Shown here: positions 57,288 through 64,000 of the stretch, one piece after another
Layout: each line of letters starts with the position of its first letter
Position numbering within the stretch: position 1 is the first letter of the stretch
NCBI GenBank assembly: GCA_040220875.1
Contig: JAVJVX010000005.1
Span: forward strand, 372,001 to 436,000
Direction of reading: 5' to 3'
DNA from: Alphaproteobacteria bacterium
GTDB lineage: Bacteria; Pseudomonadota; Alphaproteobacteria; JAVJVX01
Length of the DNA stretch: 64,000 bases
Position numbers and translations under genes: made by a program
Notes under the pieces: model-generated
Told to the model about the DNA's origin: nothing
Database searches by the model: none
The model's input: the letters and a program-made list of their open reading frames with translations, nothing else

Positions 57288-57374
57288 CCCGGCCGGGCGA
57301 TGCGATGAGAATGGGCGCCCGCAGGCCGGCGCGGGCCGGCACATCAGTCCCGCAACATCCCAGGGAGATATGGA

Positions 57375-57686
57375 ATGCAGAAATTCATGGTCGTGCTGTT
57401 CAACCTGAAACCGGGAGCGAGCGCGGACGAGTACGAAGCCTTCGCGGCGAGCGAGGACATGCCGGAGGTCAAGAAACTCTCATCGGTGACCGATATGGCG
57501 GTCAACCGGATCATCGGCACGATGGATGGCACTCCACCGCCGTACCAGTACGCTGAAATCATCACCATCAGTGACTTCGACAAGCTGGGTTCAGAAGCGC
57601 AGAGCGATAAGATCCAGGAAATCGCCGGCAAGTTCATGACCTTCGCGGACAAGCCCGTTTTCCTTCTCCTCGAACAGTTCTGCTGA
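57375..57686 (+). CDS. RedY/HapK-like dimeric alpha-beta barrel protein
   Basis: A 103-aa protein: MQKFMVVLFNLKPGASADEYEAFAASEDMPEVKKLSSV, then YQYAEIITISDFDKLG and FADKPVFLLLEQFC. This matches the RedY/HapK group, small ferredoxin-fold proteins found with prodiginine genes in Streptomyces and Hahella but also alone in many alphaproteobacteria. No prodigiosin genes lie here, so the role is unknown. It follows the DehI-like gene by 87 bases, with AGGGAGAT as ribosome site. Confidence 0.75.
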   Translation: MQKFMVVLFNLKPGASADEYEAFAASEDMPEVKKLSSVTDMAVNRIIGTMDGTPPPYQYAEIITISDFDKLGSEAQSDKIQEIAGKFMTFADKPVFLLLEQFC

Positions 57687-57773
57687 CGAACCCGGCACGG
57701 GGCTCATCCGGCCGGGCCCGGATTGCGTATCCTGTTGATGAGATGACAGGCGCTTCGGATCGGAGGGCAGCCC

Positions 57774-58499
57774 ATGGCCGGGACACACGATTTTTCATAT
57801 CGTCGCGCGCGGTTTGCGGCCCTTTTGACGGGCGCCCTCGCGGTGGCCGCCGTGGCCGCCGCCGCCGTTGCCCCCGTCGCCCCGGCCCGGGCGGCGGGCT
57901 GGGCCCTGCCCGAAAACGGCGAACTGGCCTTCGATGTGATGCGGGCGGGCGAGCCCATCGGCCGGCACGTGCTGACCTTTCACAATCCGGCCGAGGATGA
58001 ATTGCGGGTCCGGATTGCGATCGATCTCGAGGTGCGTTTCATCGGCATCCCCGTCTTCCGTTACAGCCATCAGAGCCAGGAGGTCTGGCGGGACGGCCGG
58101 CTGGCGCGCCTGTCGACCCGCACGAATGACGATGGCCGGGAGTATTTCGTCGACGCGACCAAGGCAGTGACGGGTGGTGACGAAACTTCCGTCATCGAGA
58201 TCCGGCATCCCGAGGGGACCGTCACGGCGCCGCCCGACATCGTGCCCACGAGTTACTGGAACCGCGCCATCCTGTCCCGGCCGCACCTGCTGAATACGCA
58301 GGACGGCCGCCTTCTCGATGTCGTCGTGGAGACTCTCGGCCTCGAGACCGTCACCGCCCGGGGTCAGATGCGCCGCGCCACCCGCTACCGTCTGACCGGC
58401 GATCTGCGCCTCGATCTCTGGTTCGACGATGGCGGGCAACTGGTGAAATTGCGTTTCGAGGACAAAAGCGGTACCGAGATCGACTACGTCCTTCGTTAG
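57774..58499 (+). CDS. DUF6134-like exported protein
   Basis: A 241-aa protein with a clear signal peptide (RFAALLTGALAVAAVAAAAVAPVAPARA). The mature part is beta-rich: LAFDVMRAGEPIGRHVLTFHN, EVRFIGIPVFRYSHQSQEVWRDGRL, and LRFEDKSGTEIDYVLR. The pattern of strands and the DVMRxGxxIGxHxL opening fit DUF6134, predicted outer-membrane/periplasmic lipid-related proteins found beside SDR and lipid genes. The gene ends nine bases before the SDR gene, so it is the first gene of that operon. Confidence 0.7.
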   Translation: MAGTHDFSYRRARFAALLTGALAVAAVAAAAVAPVAPARAAGWALPENGELAFDVMRAGEPIGRHVLTFHNPAEDELRVRIAIDLEVRFIGIPVFRYSHQSQEVWRDGRLARLSTRTNDDGREYFVDATKAVTGGDETSVIEIRHPEGTVTAPPDIVPTSYWNRAILSRPHLLNTQDGRLLDVVVETLGLETVTARGQMRRATRYRLTGDLRLDLWFDDGGQLVKLRFEDKSGTEIDYVLR

Positions 58500-58508
58500 G
58501 AGAGCCGG

Positions 58509-59279
58509 ATGAGTCCGTCCCTTCCACCCCCCGAGAAAGGCGCGGCCTGGATTACCGGCGCCAGTTCGGGCATCGGCCGCGCGCTCGCGCTCGCTCTTGC
58601 CAAGGAGGGCTGGCCCGTTGCCGCCAGCGCGCGCGGTCGCGCCGGGCTGGAAGATCTGTCCAGGGCGGGCGCCGGCCGGATCGCCCCCTGCCCGCTGGAC
58701 GTGAGCGACCGGGCGGCGGTGAAGGATAGTCTGGCGGCGGTCGAGCGCGTCGCCGGGCCGGTGCATCTCGCCATTCTGGGCGCGGGCGCCTACAACCCGA
58801 TGAACGCGTCCAGCCTCGACAGCGCCGAGTTCGCCCGCCAGATCGAGGTCAATCTCACGGGTCTGGTCAATTGCCTGGCTGAATTGCTGCCCGGCATGAT
58901 GAACCGGGGCACGGGGCGGATAGCACTCCTCTCGAGTCCATCGGGCTACCGTGGACTGCCCAACAACGCGGCTTACGGCCCCGCCAAGGCGGCCGTCACC
59001 AATCTCGCGGAAAGTCTGAAGTTCGATCTCGACCGGGCGGGCGTCGATATCCGGGTGGTCCACCCGGGCTTCGTCCGCACGCCCATGACAGACAAGAACA
59101 ATTTCAGGATGCCATTCCTGATGGAGCCGGACGAGGCGGCGGCGCGCATCCTCAGGGGGCTGGCCGGCACACGGTTCGAGATCGCTTTCCCGCGCCGCCT
59201 GATCTGGCCGATGAAATGCCTGCGTCTTCTGCCCGATCGTCTTTATTTTCCGGCCATCCGCCGGATCACCGGGCAATGA
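58509..59279 (+). CDS. Short-chain dehydrogenase/reductase
   Basis: A 256-aa NAD(P)-dependent oxidoreductase. Cofactor motif TGASSGIG (16-23), the N115 position in EVNLTG, and active-site Ser near 142-143 with Y156-x3-K160 (YGPAK) are all in place, so it should be active. FVRTPMTDKNNFRMPFLMEPDEAAARIL and the hydrophobic C-terminus are like SDRs next to CFA-type methylases. GGAGAG precedes ATG 58509. The next gene starts one base after its stop. Confidence 0.9.
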   Translation: MSPSLPPPEKGAAWITGASSGIGRALALALAKEGWPVAASARGRAGLEDLSRAGAGRIAPCPLDVSDRAAVKDSLAAVERVAGPVHLAILGAGAYNPMNASSLDSAEFARQIEVNLTGLVNCLAELLPGMMNRGTGRIALLSSPSGYRGLPNNAAYGPAKAAVTNLAESLKFDLDRAGVDIRVVHPGFVRTPMTDKNNFRMPFLMEPDEAAARILRGLAGTRFEIAFPRRLIWPMKCLRLLPDRLYFPAIRRITGQ

Positions 59280-59280
59280 A

Positions 59281-59733
59281 ATGACGGGCACGGAAAAGGA
59301 CCCCTCCGGAACACGGGCCGCGGCCCGGGCTTACGGCGCCTATCTGGAAAACCTGACGCCCGAAACGCTCACCCGCCTTGGCGATTACGCGCGTTCCGAT
59401 GTGGTCTTTCAGGATCCGTTCAACCACGTCACCGGGCGCGAGGCACTCTCGCAGGTGTTCAAGAAAATGTTCGAGGATGTGGGCCAGCCCGGGTTCCGGG
59501 TGACGCACCTCACCGCAGATGACGGCATCGCGTTCATCGCCTGGCGGTTTTCCTTCGTCCTCCGCAACCGGCCGGTGACGATCGAGGGTGTCAGCGAACT
59601 GCACATCGATAAGAACGGCAAGGTTTTCCGCCACATCGATTATTGGGACGCGGCCCGCCATCTGTACGAGAAACTGCCCCTGATCGGCGCCCTCTTGCGC
59701 CGGATCCGGCGAAGGCTGGCGACCCGCCCCTAG
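59281..59733 (+). CDS. SnoaL/NTF2-like protein
   Basis: A 150-aa cone-fold protein: ENLTPETLTRLGDYARSDVVFQDPFNHVTGREALSQVFKKMFEDVG, then IAWRFSFVLRNRPVTIEGVSELHIDKNGKVFRHIDYWDAARHLYEKL. This matches SnoaL-like family members that lie beside SDR genes in lipid-cluster contexts. Such proteins may isomerise or bind small lipophilic molecules. Its stop overlaps that of the convergent GPH transporter by four bases. Confidence 0.82.
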   Translation: MTGTEKDPSGTRAAARAYGAYLENLTPETLTRLGDYARSDVVFQDPFNHVTGREALSQVFKKMFEDVGQPGFRVTHLTADDGIAFIAWRFSFVLRNRPVTIEGVSELHIDKNGKVFRHIDYWDAARHLYEKLPLIGALLRRIRRRLATRP

Positions 59734-61103
59734 CCGCGGCGCGCGAGGCGCCGGCGGATGGCCCTGTGCCGTCGGGCTGTCAGCGGGTGTGCCCGGACGA
59801 GGGCCACGGCCCCGAGCTTGAACAGGACCGGCAGCCCGGCATAGAGAAACGCGAGAAGGCCAAGCTGGTCGGTCGAATTGCCTCCGCCCGCCTCGAACCC
59901 TGCCCAGCCAAGCAGTGGAAAGGCGATGCCGACGGCCGCGGCCATGGAGATTTTTGTCACCATGCTCCACAGGGCGAAAAACAGGCCGGCGCGTTTCTCA
60001 CCCGTCTGCCAGGTGTCGTAATCGACGACATCGGCCTGCATCGAGGGCGGCAGAAACAGATCGGCCCCCAGCGCCGCGCCAGTGACGAGACAGATGGCGA
60101 GAAAGGGCGCGAAGGCACCCTCCGGCAGAAAGGGAGCGGCGGCGAAAGTCACGGCCGCGACCACCATGGCGAGGCTCCAGGTCACATGCTTCTCCATCCG
60201 GCGGGAGGCGAGGTACCAGAAAGGGATCGCGCCAATGGCGGCGGCGAAGTACGCCAGGATCAGAAGGTCGCGATCGGCCGGCGCAAGGGCCAGGCGTTCG
60301 GTCACGAACAAGGGAAACAGCACCGCCGGCAGGCCGTTGGCCAGCCCGTTCAGCCCCCACGCCAGGATGAGGCGCTGGAACGGCTTGTTTCGGCGAAACG
60401 CGTCGACGTGCCGGCGCCAGGCCGGTGGCGCAAGCCGGGCCGGACCGGCTGGGCCAGGCGCGAGCGGCTGGTCGGGCACGCGATGGAGCAGGAAAAGGAG
60501 CGTGGCGGCGCCGCCGAGGATGACCGCAAGGGCGAGGGCGCGCAGATCGGACGCGGCATCGCCGGGCCAGAGGACGGGGAGAACGGCAGCCAGCATGATG
60601 CCGGCAAGGCCGAGCCCCTCGCGCCAGCCCGTGATTCGTGACCGCTCGTCATAATCGGGGGTGAGTTCCGCCGCCCAGGCAGTGTAGGGCAGGCTTACCA
60701 GTGTCCATCCCAGATACAGAACACCGGCCCAGAAAGCGAGATAGACCAGGCCGGCCTCCGCTTCCGGCACGAAGAGCCGGTAAAGCCCCAGCCCCGCGAT
60801 GGGCGCGCCGAGAAGGACAAGAGGCTTGCGGCGCGGCAGCGGGGCGCGGAGCCGATCACTGGCCCAGCCGATCAGCGGATCGGTCACCACATCGAGGACA
60901 CGGGCGAGAAAAAGCGCTGCACCGATGGCCGCCACGGGCAGCCCGACGGTTTCGGCATAGAAGGTCGGCAGCTTGACGTAGACAGGGATCGTCGGCACCG
61001 CGAGCGTCAGCGCCGGCAACGCGTAGGCGATCAGCGTCACGAGGGACAGGCGGCCGCCGGGCCGGACGGCGGCGCGGCAGGGGGAAGGCCTAGGCCCGGA
61101 CAA
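59730..61103 (-). CDS. GPH-family (glycoside/cation-symporter-like) MFS transporter
   Basis: A 457-aa polytopic protein. The first loop ARVLDVVTDPLIGWASDRLRAPLPRRKPLVLLGAP is the GPH signature; YDERSRITGWREGLGLAG follows. Some GPH members move sugars; relatives in CFA-methylase clusters may move lipids (unproven). The first listed start is TTG 61103, overlapping the end of the methyltransferase gene by 14 bases; GTG 61040 is an alternative. Likely the last gene of the minus-strand operon. Confidence 0.85.
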   Translation of the reverse strand: MSGPRPSPCRAAVRPGGRLSLVTLIAYALPALTLAVPTIPVYVKLPTFYAETVGLPVAAIGAALFLARVLDVVTDPLIGWASDRLRAPLPRRKPLVLLGAPIAGLGLYRLFVPEAEAGLVYLAFWAGVLYLGWTLVSLPYTAWAAELTPDYDERSRITGWREGLGLAGIMLAAVLPVLWPGDAASDLRALALAVILGGAATLLFLLHRVPDQPLAPGPAGPARLAPPAWRRHVDAFRRNKPFQRLILAWGLNGLANGLPAVLFPLFVTERLALAPADRDLLILAYFAAAIGAIPFWYLASRRMEKHVTWSLAMVVAAVTFAAAPFLPEGAFAPFLAICLVTGAALGADLFLPPSMQADVVDYDTWQTGEKRAGLFFALWSMVTKISMAAAVGIAFPLLGWAGFEAGGGNSTDQLGLLAFLYAGLPVLFKLGAVALVRAHPLTARRHRAIRRRLARRG

Positions 61104-62307
61104 GCCGAATCTGTGTCACGTCGATATTGCTGGAGCGGAAACCCGCCTCGCAATAGGCCAGGTAAAACTCCCACAGGCGGCGGAAACGGTCATCGAATCC
61201 GAGCCTTGCAATGTCGTGCCAGGCAGCCTTGAACCGTTGCGTCCAGCTCCGCAATGTCTTGGCGTAGTGCAGACCGTAGCTGGCCGACCGCGTGAGCGCG
61301 AGCCCGGCCTTGTCCACCTGCCGGCGCAAAACCTCGGGCGAGGGCAGCATGCCGCCCGGGAATACATAGCGCTGGATGAAATCCGTGTGCCGGCGATAGC
61401 GTTCGAAGAGCTGGTTATCGATGGTGATGATCTGGAGCGCGGCCCGGCCGCCGGGTTTCAGGCGATCGTGAACGGTTCGAAAGAATTTCGGCCAGTTTTC
61501 CTCGCCCACCGCCTCGAACATCTCGATCGACGCGATGGCATCGAACTGGCCCGTCACATCGCGGTAATCCTCGAGCCGGAAATCCACCCTGTCCGACAAT
61601 CCCTGCGCCGCGGCCCGCCGGGTCGCCTCGTCCAGCTGGCTGGGCGAAAGGGTGATGCCGGTCACGCGGCAATCATGGGCGCTGGCAAGATAGCAGGCGA
61701 ACCCGCCCCACCCGCTTCCGATTTCGAGCACATGGGCGCCCGGGCGAAGATCGAGTTGCTCGGCGATCAGGCGGTACTTGTTTCTCTGTGCCTCGGTCAA
61801 TGGCTGGTCGGGGTCGGCGAACACGGCCGAGGAATAGGTCATCGACGAATCCAGCCACTTGTCATAGAAGGCGTTGCCCAGGTCGTAGTGGTATTCGATG
61901 TTCCACCGTGCGCCCTTGCGGGTATTCGCCCGCCGCAGATGCAGAAGACGCTGGGCCAGCCTGAACCACCATTGCCCGCGGATCGATTCTTCCAGCACCC
62001 GCACGTTGCGCGCGCCGATCTCCAGCACCTTTTCGAGATCGGGTGTGGACCAGTCTCCCGCCATATAGCTTTCGGCGAAGCCGATATCGCCGCGAAGCAG
62101 CAGGCTGCGCGCGGCCGCCGGTGTCCCGAGATGAAGCTCGGCCTCGGGCCCCGGACGCGGCCCTGCGATCCTGTGCACCGCCCCATCCGGCAGGGTGAGC
62201 GTAATAGTCCCCACCTGAATTTTGCGCAGCGTCGCGAGCAGCATCGGAGTCCAGGGGTCCAGATGTGCCATCCTCCGTCCCCGGTTCTGGCGCCTTTCTG
62301 TCAGCAT
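61090..62307 (-). CDS. CFA-synthase-like SAM-dependent methyltransferase
   Basis: A 405-aa protein of the cyclopropane-fatty-acyl-phospholipid synthase family. NIEYHYDLGNAFYDKWLD and the SAM loop VLEIGSGWGGFACYLA (193-208) are clear. Residues at the bicarbonate site of E. coli CFA synthase: E265 and Y348 are kept, but the Cys139 equivalent is S160 and the His266 equivalent is Q292. So it is probably a fatty-acid methylase of another kind. GGAG precedes ATG 62307; ATG 62271 is an alternative. 18 bases after the DUF1365 gene. Confidence 0.9.
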   Translation of the reverse strand: MLTERRQNRGRRMAHLDPWTPMLLATLRKIQVGTITLTLPDGAVHRIAGPRPGPEAELHLGTPAAARSLLLRGDIGFAESYMAGDWSTPDLEKVLEIGARNVRVLEESIRGQWWFRLAQRLLHLRRANTRKGARWNIEYHYDLGNAFYDKWLDSSMTYSSAVFADPDQPLTEAQRNKYRLIAEQLDLRPGAHVLEIGSGWGGFACYLASAHDCRVTGITLSPSQLDEATRRAAAQGLSDRVDFRLEDYRDVTGQFDAIASIEMFEAVGEENWPKFFRTVHDRLKPGGRAALQIITIDNQLFERYRRHTDFIQRYVFPGGMLPSPEVLRRQVDKAGLALTRSASYGLHYAKTLRSWTQRFKAAWHDIARLGFDDRFRRLWEFYLAYCEAGFRSSNIDVTQIRLVRA

Positions 62308-62325
62308 CGGGTCGCTCCATCTTCG

Positions 62326-63162
62326 TCAGGACTGACTAGAACCGCCACCCAGCGTTACGCCGTGCCGGGGCGGCGCGGGCGTCCGGTGGAACGGCGTGCC
62401 CTTCAGCCAAAGTTTAAGCGCTTCCCAGTGGATCCCCGCAATGATTTTGAACGTCATGAACGGAAACCGCAGAATCTGCCAGGCCAGCCGCCGGTCGCTG
62501 AGCTCAAGGCGCGTGCCCTTGAAACCCGCATGCAACAAGCGGCCGGCCGCGTCGCTTTCGCGGATTGCGAAAGTGAGATCGCCGCCGGGTGCGAGGCCAG
62601 GTGCGTTGAGCCGGAAATCATAACGCGCCGTCATGTCGATAAAGGGCGAGACGTGCATCTTCTTGTCGGCCACATGGCGATACACGCCGGACACCGCGGG
62701 GCCGGGACGCAGCACATAGGCGTGCCGATGGCCGAACGTGTTGTTGACCTCGTAGATGAGGGCCTGGAGTCCCCCCTCTTCGCCATAACAGTAGAAGACC
62801 GAGATGGGGTTGAAGACATGGCCGAAGATGCGCGGCAGCGTAAGAAGCAGGACCCGGCCCCGGCCAATATCGAGACCGGCGGTGCGGAGAGTCTCGTCCA
62901 CCCAGGACCGCAAGCCCGGCGGCCCGGACCGGTCTGCCCGCGGCAGGGGGCCATGGTCGCGGTCCCGGAAGGAGAACAGGCCCGGCCGATTATAGGCGAA
63001 CAGACGGAGGGCACTGTCGATCTCGGGCAATTCGTCCAGATCGAAGAGAAAATAAGAGACCCTGTAGGCCAGTCGGTGCCGCGCCGGGCGAAAGCGGACA
63101 TGCGCCACCTCACCCGCATAAAGGGCGGAATAAAACCGTCGCTCCCCGTCCGCTTTCATCAT
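62326..63162 (-). CDS. DUF1365 family protein
   Basis: A 278-aa protein of DUF1365, regularly found next to the CFA-type methyltransferase and an FAD oxidoreductase. Motifs: RHRLAYRVSYFLFDLDELPEI, ILLLTLPRIFGHVFNPISVFYCY (as LLLTLPRIFGHVFNPISVFYCY), LIYEVNNTFGHRHAYVL and KKMHVSPFIDMTARYDF. Biochemical role unknown; the repeated context suggests a step in modified fatty-acid or lipid synthesis. I use ATG 63162, with AGGA upstream; a longer frame from 63222 would overlap the FAD gene. Confidence 0.9.
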   Translation of the reverse strand: MMKADGERRFYSALYAGEVAHVRFRPARHRLAYRVSYFLFDLDELPEIDSALRLFAYNRPGLFSFRDRDHGPLPRADRSGPPGLRSWVDETLRTAGLDIGRGRVLLLTLPRIFGHVFNPISVFYCYGEEGGLQALIYEVNNTFGHRHAYVLRPGPAVSGVYRHVADKKMHVSPFIDMTARYDFRLNAPGLAPGGDLTFAIRESDAAGRLLHAGFKGTRLELSDRRLAWQILRFPFMTFKIIAGIHWEALKLWLKGTPFHRTPAPPRHGVTLGGGSSQS

Positions 63163-63184
63163 GACCGCCACTTTCCTGACGGGT

Positions 63185-64000
63185 TTACGCCGCCGCCACC
63201 TTGCGCGCCGGCATCCCCGCAACCACGTTCGGGGAGATGTCGGGCCCGACGCTGGTGTCCCGCGCTCCGGGCCGGGCCCAGGGCCGGGTCACCGGGCCGA
63301 TGTCCCGCGCCAGCGCCTCCGCCGCCGCCAGCCCCGAGGCCAGCGCGTCCTCGTGAAAACCGTGGCCGGCATAGCTGCCGGCGAACCAGGTCGCCGCCAC
63401 CCCCTGAAGCCCGGCCAGACGCTTCTGGGCCGCGAGCGCAGCGGTGTCGAACTGCGGATGGTCGTACTGAAACCGCCGATAAACAAGATCGTCGCGGGGC
63501 GCGCGGATGGGATTGAGTGTAATGAAAAGCGGCACGCGCGGGTCAAGCGATTGCAGCCGGTTCATCCAGTAGGTGGCACAAACGCGCGGAGAGATCGGGC
63601 GCCGGTCGTCGCAGAGATAGTTCCAGCTTGACCAGGCGGCGCGGCGTCGGGGCATCAGGGACTTGTCGCCATGGAGGACGACATCGTTCGCGATGTAGCG
63701 GAAAGCGCCCAGCACCTCGCGTTCGGCCGCGCTCGGATCCTCGAGAAGGCCGAGCGCCTCGTCGGCATGGGTCGCGATCAGGACCCTGTCGAAAAGCGCT
63801 GTTTTGCCGAGAGCGTCCGTGACCGTCACGCCGCCGGCCGTGCGGCGCACATGGCGCGCGGCGCGGCCCGTGGCGACGGTCGCGCTGAGCCGATCGCGCA
63901 ACCGGCGGACATATTCACGGCTGCCCCCGGTGACCGTGCGCCATTGCGGGCGTGCCCCAAGCTGGAGCAGGCCGTGATTATCGAAAAAGCGCACGAAGGA
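63185..64000 (-). CDS. FAD/NAD(P)-binding oxidoreductase (amine-oxidase-like), C-terminal part
   Basis: About 272 C-terminal residues are visible; the N-terminus with the FAD-binding dinucleotide loop is beyond the right edge. VTGGSREYVRRLRDRLSATVATG, FDRVLIATHADEALGLL, AFRYIANDVVLHGD, SSWNYLC and CATYWMNRLQ, then WFAGSYAGHGFHEDALASG at the end, match the flavin oxidoreductases paired with DUF1365 and CFA-type methylases. It lies 22 bases upstream of the DUF1365 start and opens the visible part of the operon. Confidence 0.9.
   Translation of the reverse strand, partial: SFVRFFDNHGLLQLGARPQWRTVTGGSREYVRRLRDRLSATVATGRAARHVRRTAGGVTVTDALGKTALFDRVLIATHADEALGLLEDPSAAEREVLGAFRYIANDVVLHGDKSLMPRRRAAWSSWNYLCDDRRPISPRVCATYWMNRLQSLDPRVPLFITLNPIRAPRDDLVYRRFQYDHPQFDTAALAAQKRLAGLQGVAATWFAGSYAGHGFHEDALASGLAAAEALARDIGPVTRPWARPGARDTSVGPDISPNVVAGMPARKVAAA

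Noticed and set aside
57687-57773. Short GC hairpin (CCGG-GC-CCGG area) as a terminator after the RedY/HapK-like gene
   Set aside because: The stem is short and no T-run follows, so I do not list it as a terminator.
61216-63516. 766-codon open frame on the plus strand opposite the methyltransferase and DUF1365 genes
   Set aside because: It is the antisense shadow of clear genes in GC-rich DNA. The product shows no domain and is full of Arg, Pro and Gly, and the minus-strand genes have family motifs and ribosome sites.

Overview
The window is GC-rich DNA from an aerobic, Gram-negative bacterium, most probably an alphaproteobacterium near the Rhodospirillales. The evidence is gene content and order: a coxB-coxA-ctaB-small protein-ctaG-coxC-DUF983-SURF1 block, a plant/alphaproteobacterial-type GshA, DUF4170, ubiA and ubiD, a lipid A/Kdo block, and a DUF3035 lipoprotein. 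Genes are packed with many ATGA/GTGA/TGATG stop-start overlaps. No rRNA, tRNA, insertion sequence, prophage or CRISPR array was seen. It reads as core chromosome, with a more accessory stretch after about 54 kb.

Region by region. 1-1.3 kb: the 5' part of gcvT behind a tandem glycine riboswitch and a promoter, then a dual CDGSH Fe-S protein. 1.4-4.3 kb: thrB-rnhA, a peroxiredoxin facing them across a terminator, and yqgE. 4.3-9.3 kb (minus): thrC, an M16 peptidase and a GNAT enzyme, with an M32 carboxypeptidase between SURF1 and thrC. 9.3-15.5 kb (minus): the aa3-type cytochrome c oxidase operon, including an unlisted 59-aa membrane protein. 16-26.6 kb: tldD, gshA, rsmE, ubiA, DUF4170, a flippase-like protein, ubiD, tldE and a CysQ-like phosphatase. 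26.7-32.5 kb (plus): msbA, a DUF374 acyltransferase, waaA, lpxK and lpxL, which finish, acylate and export the Kdo-lipid A core. 32.5-41 kb: M23 peptidase/xseA, purD, tadA, a class-I amidotransferase-like hydrolase, an RsuA-family pseudouridine synthase, rsmD, a CPBP protease and an MFS pump. 41-53.4 kb (minus): mutL, pgi, a paired inactive/active M16 set, a DUF3035 lipoprotein, lspA, ileS, ribF and a MaoC dehydratase. 53.6-57.7 kb (plus): a small unknown protein behind a structured leader, a NUDIX hydrolase, a lipoprotein, an MFS protein, a DehI-like protein and a RedY/HapK-like protein.

The most interesting stretch is 57.7-64 kb. A DUF6134-SDR-SnoaL run on plus converges on a minus-strand run of FAD oxidoreductase, DUF1365, CFA-synthase-like methyltransferase and GPH transporter. 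This resembles clusters tied in other Proteobacteria to unusual membrane lipids and singlet-oxygen/light stress. The methyltransferase has Ser and Gln where two bicarbonate-site residues (Cys, His) of true cyclopropane synthases sit, so its product is probably not a plain cyclopropane fatty acid. The cluster runs off the right edge, so its regulator is not visible.
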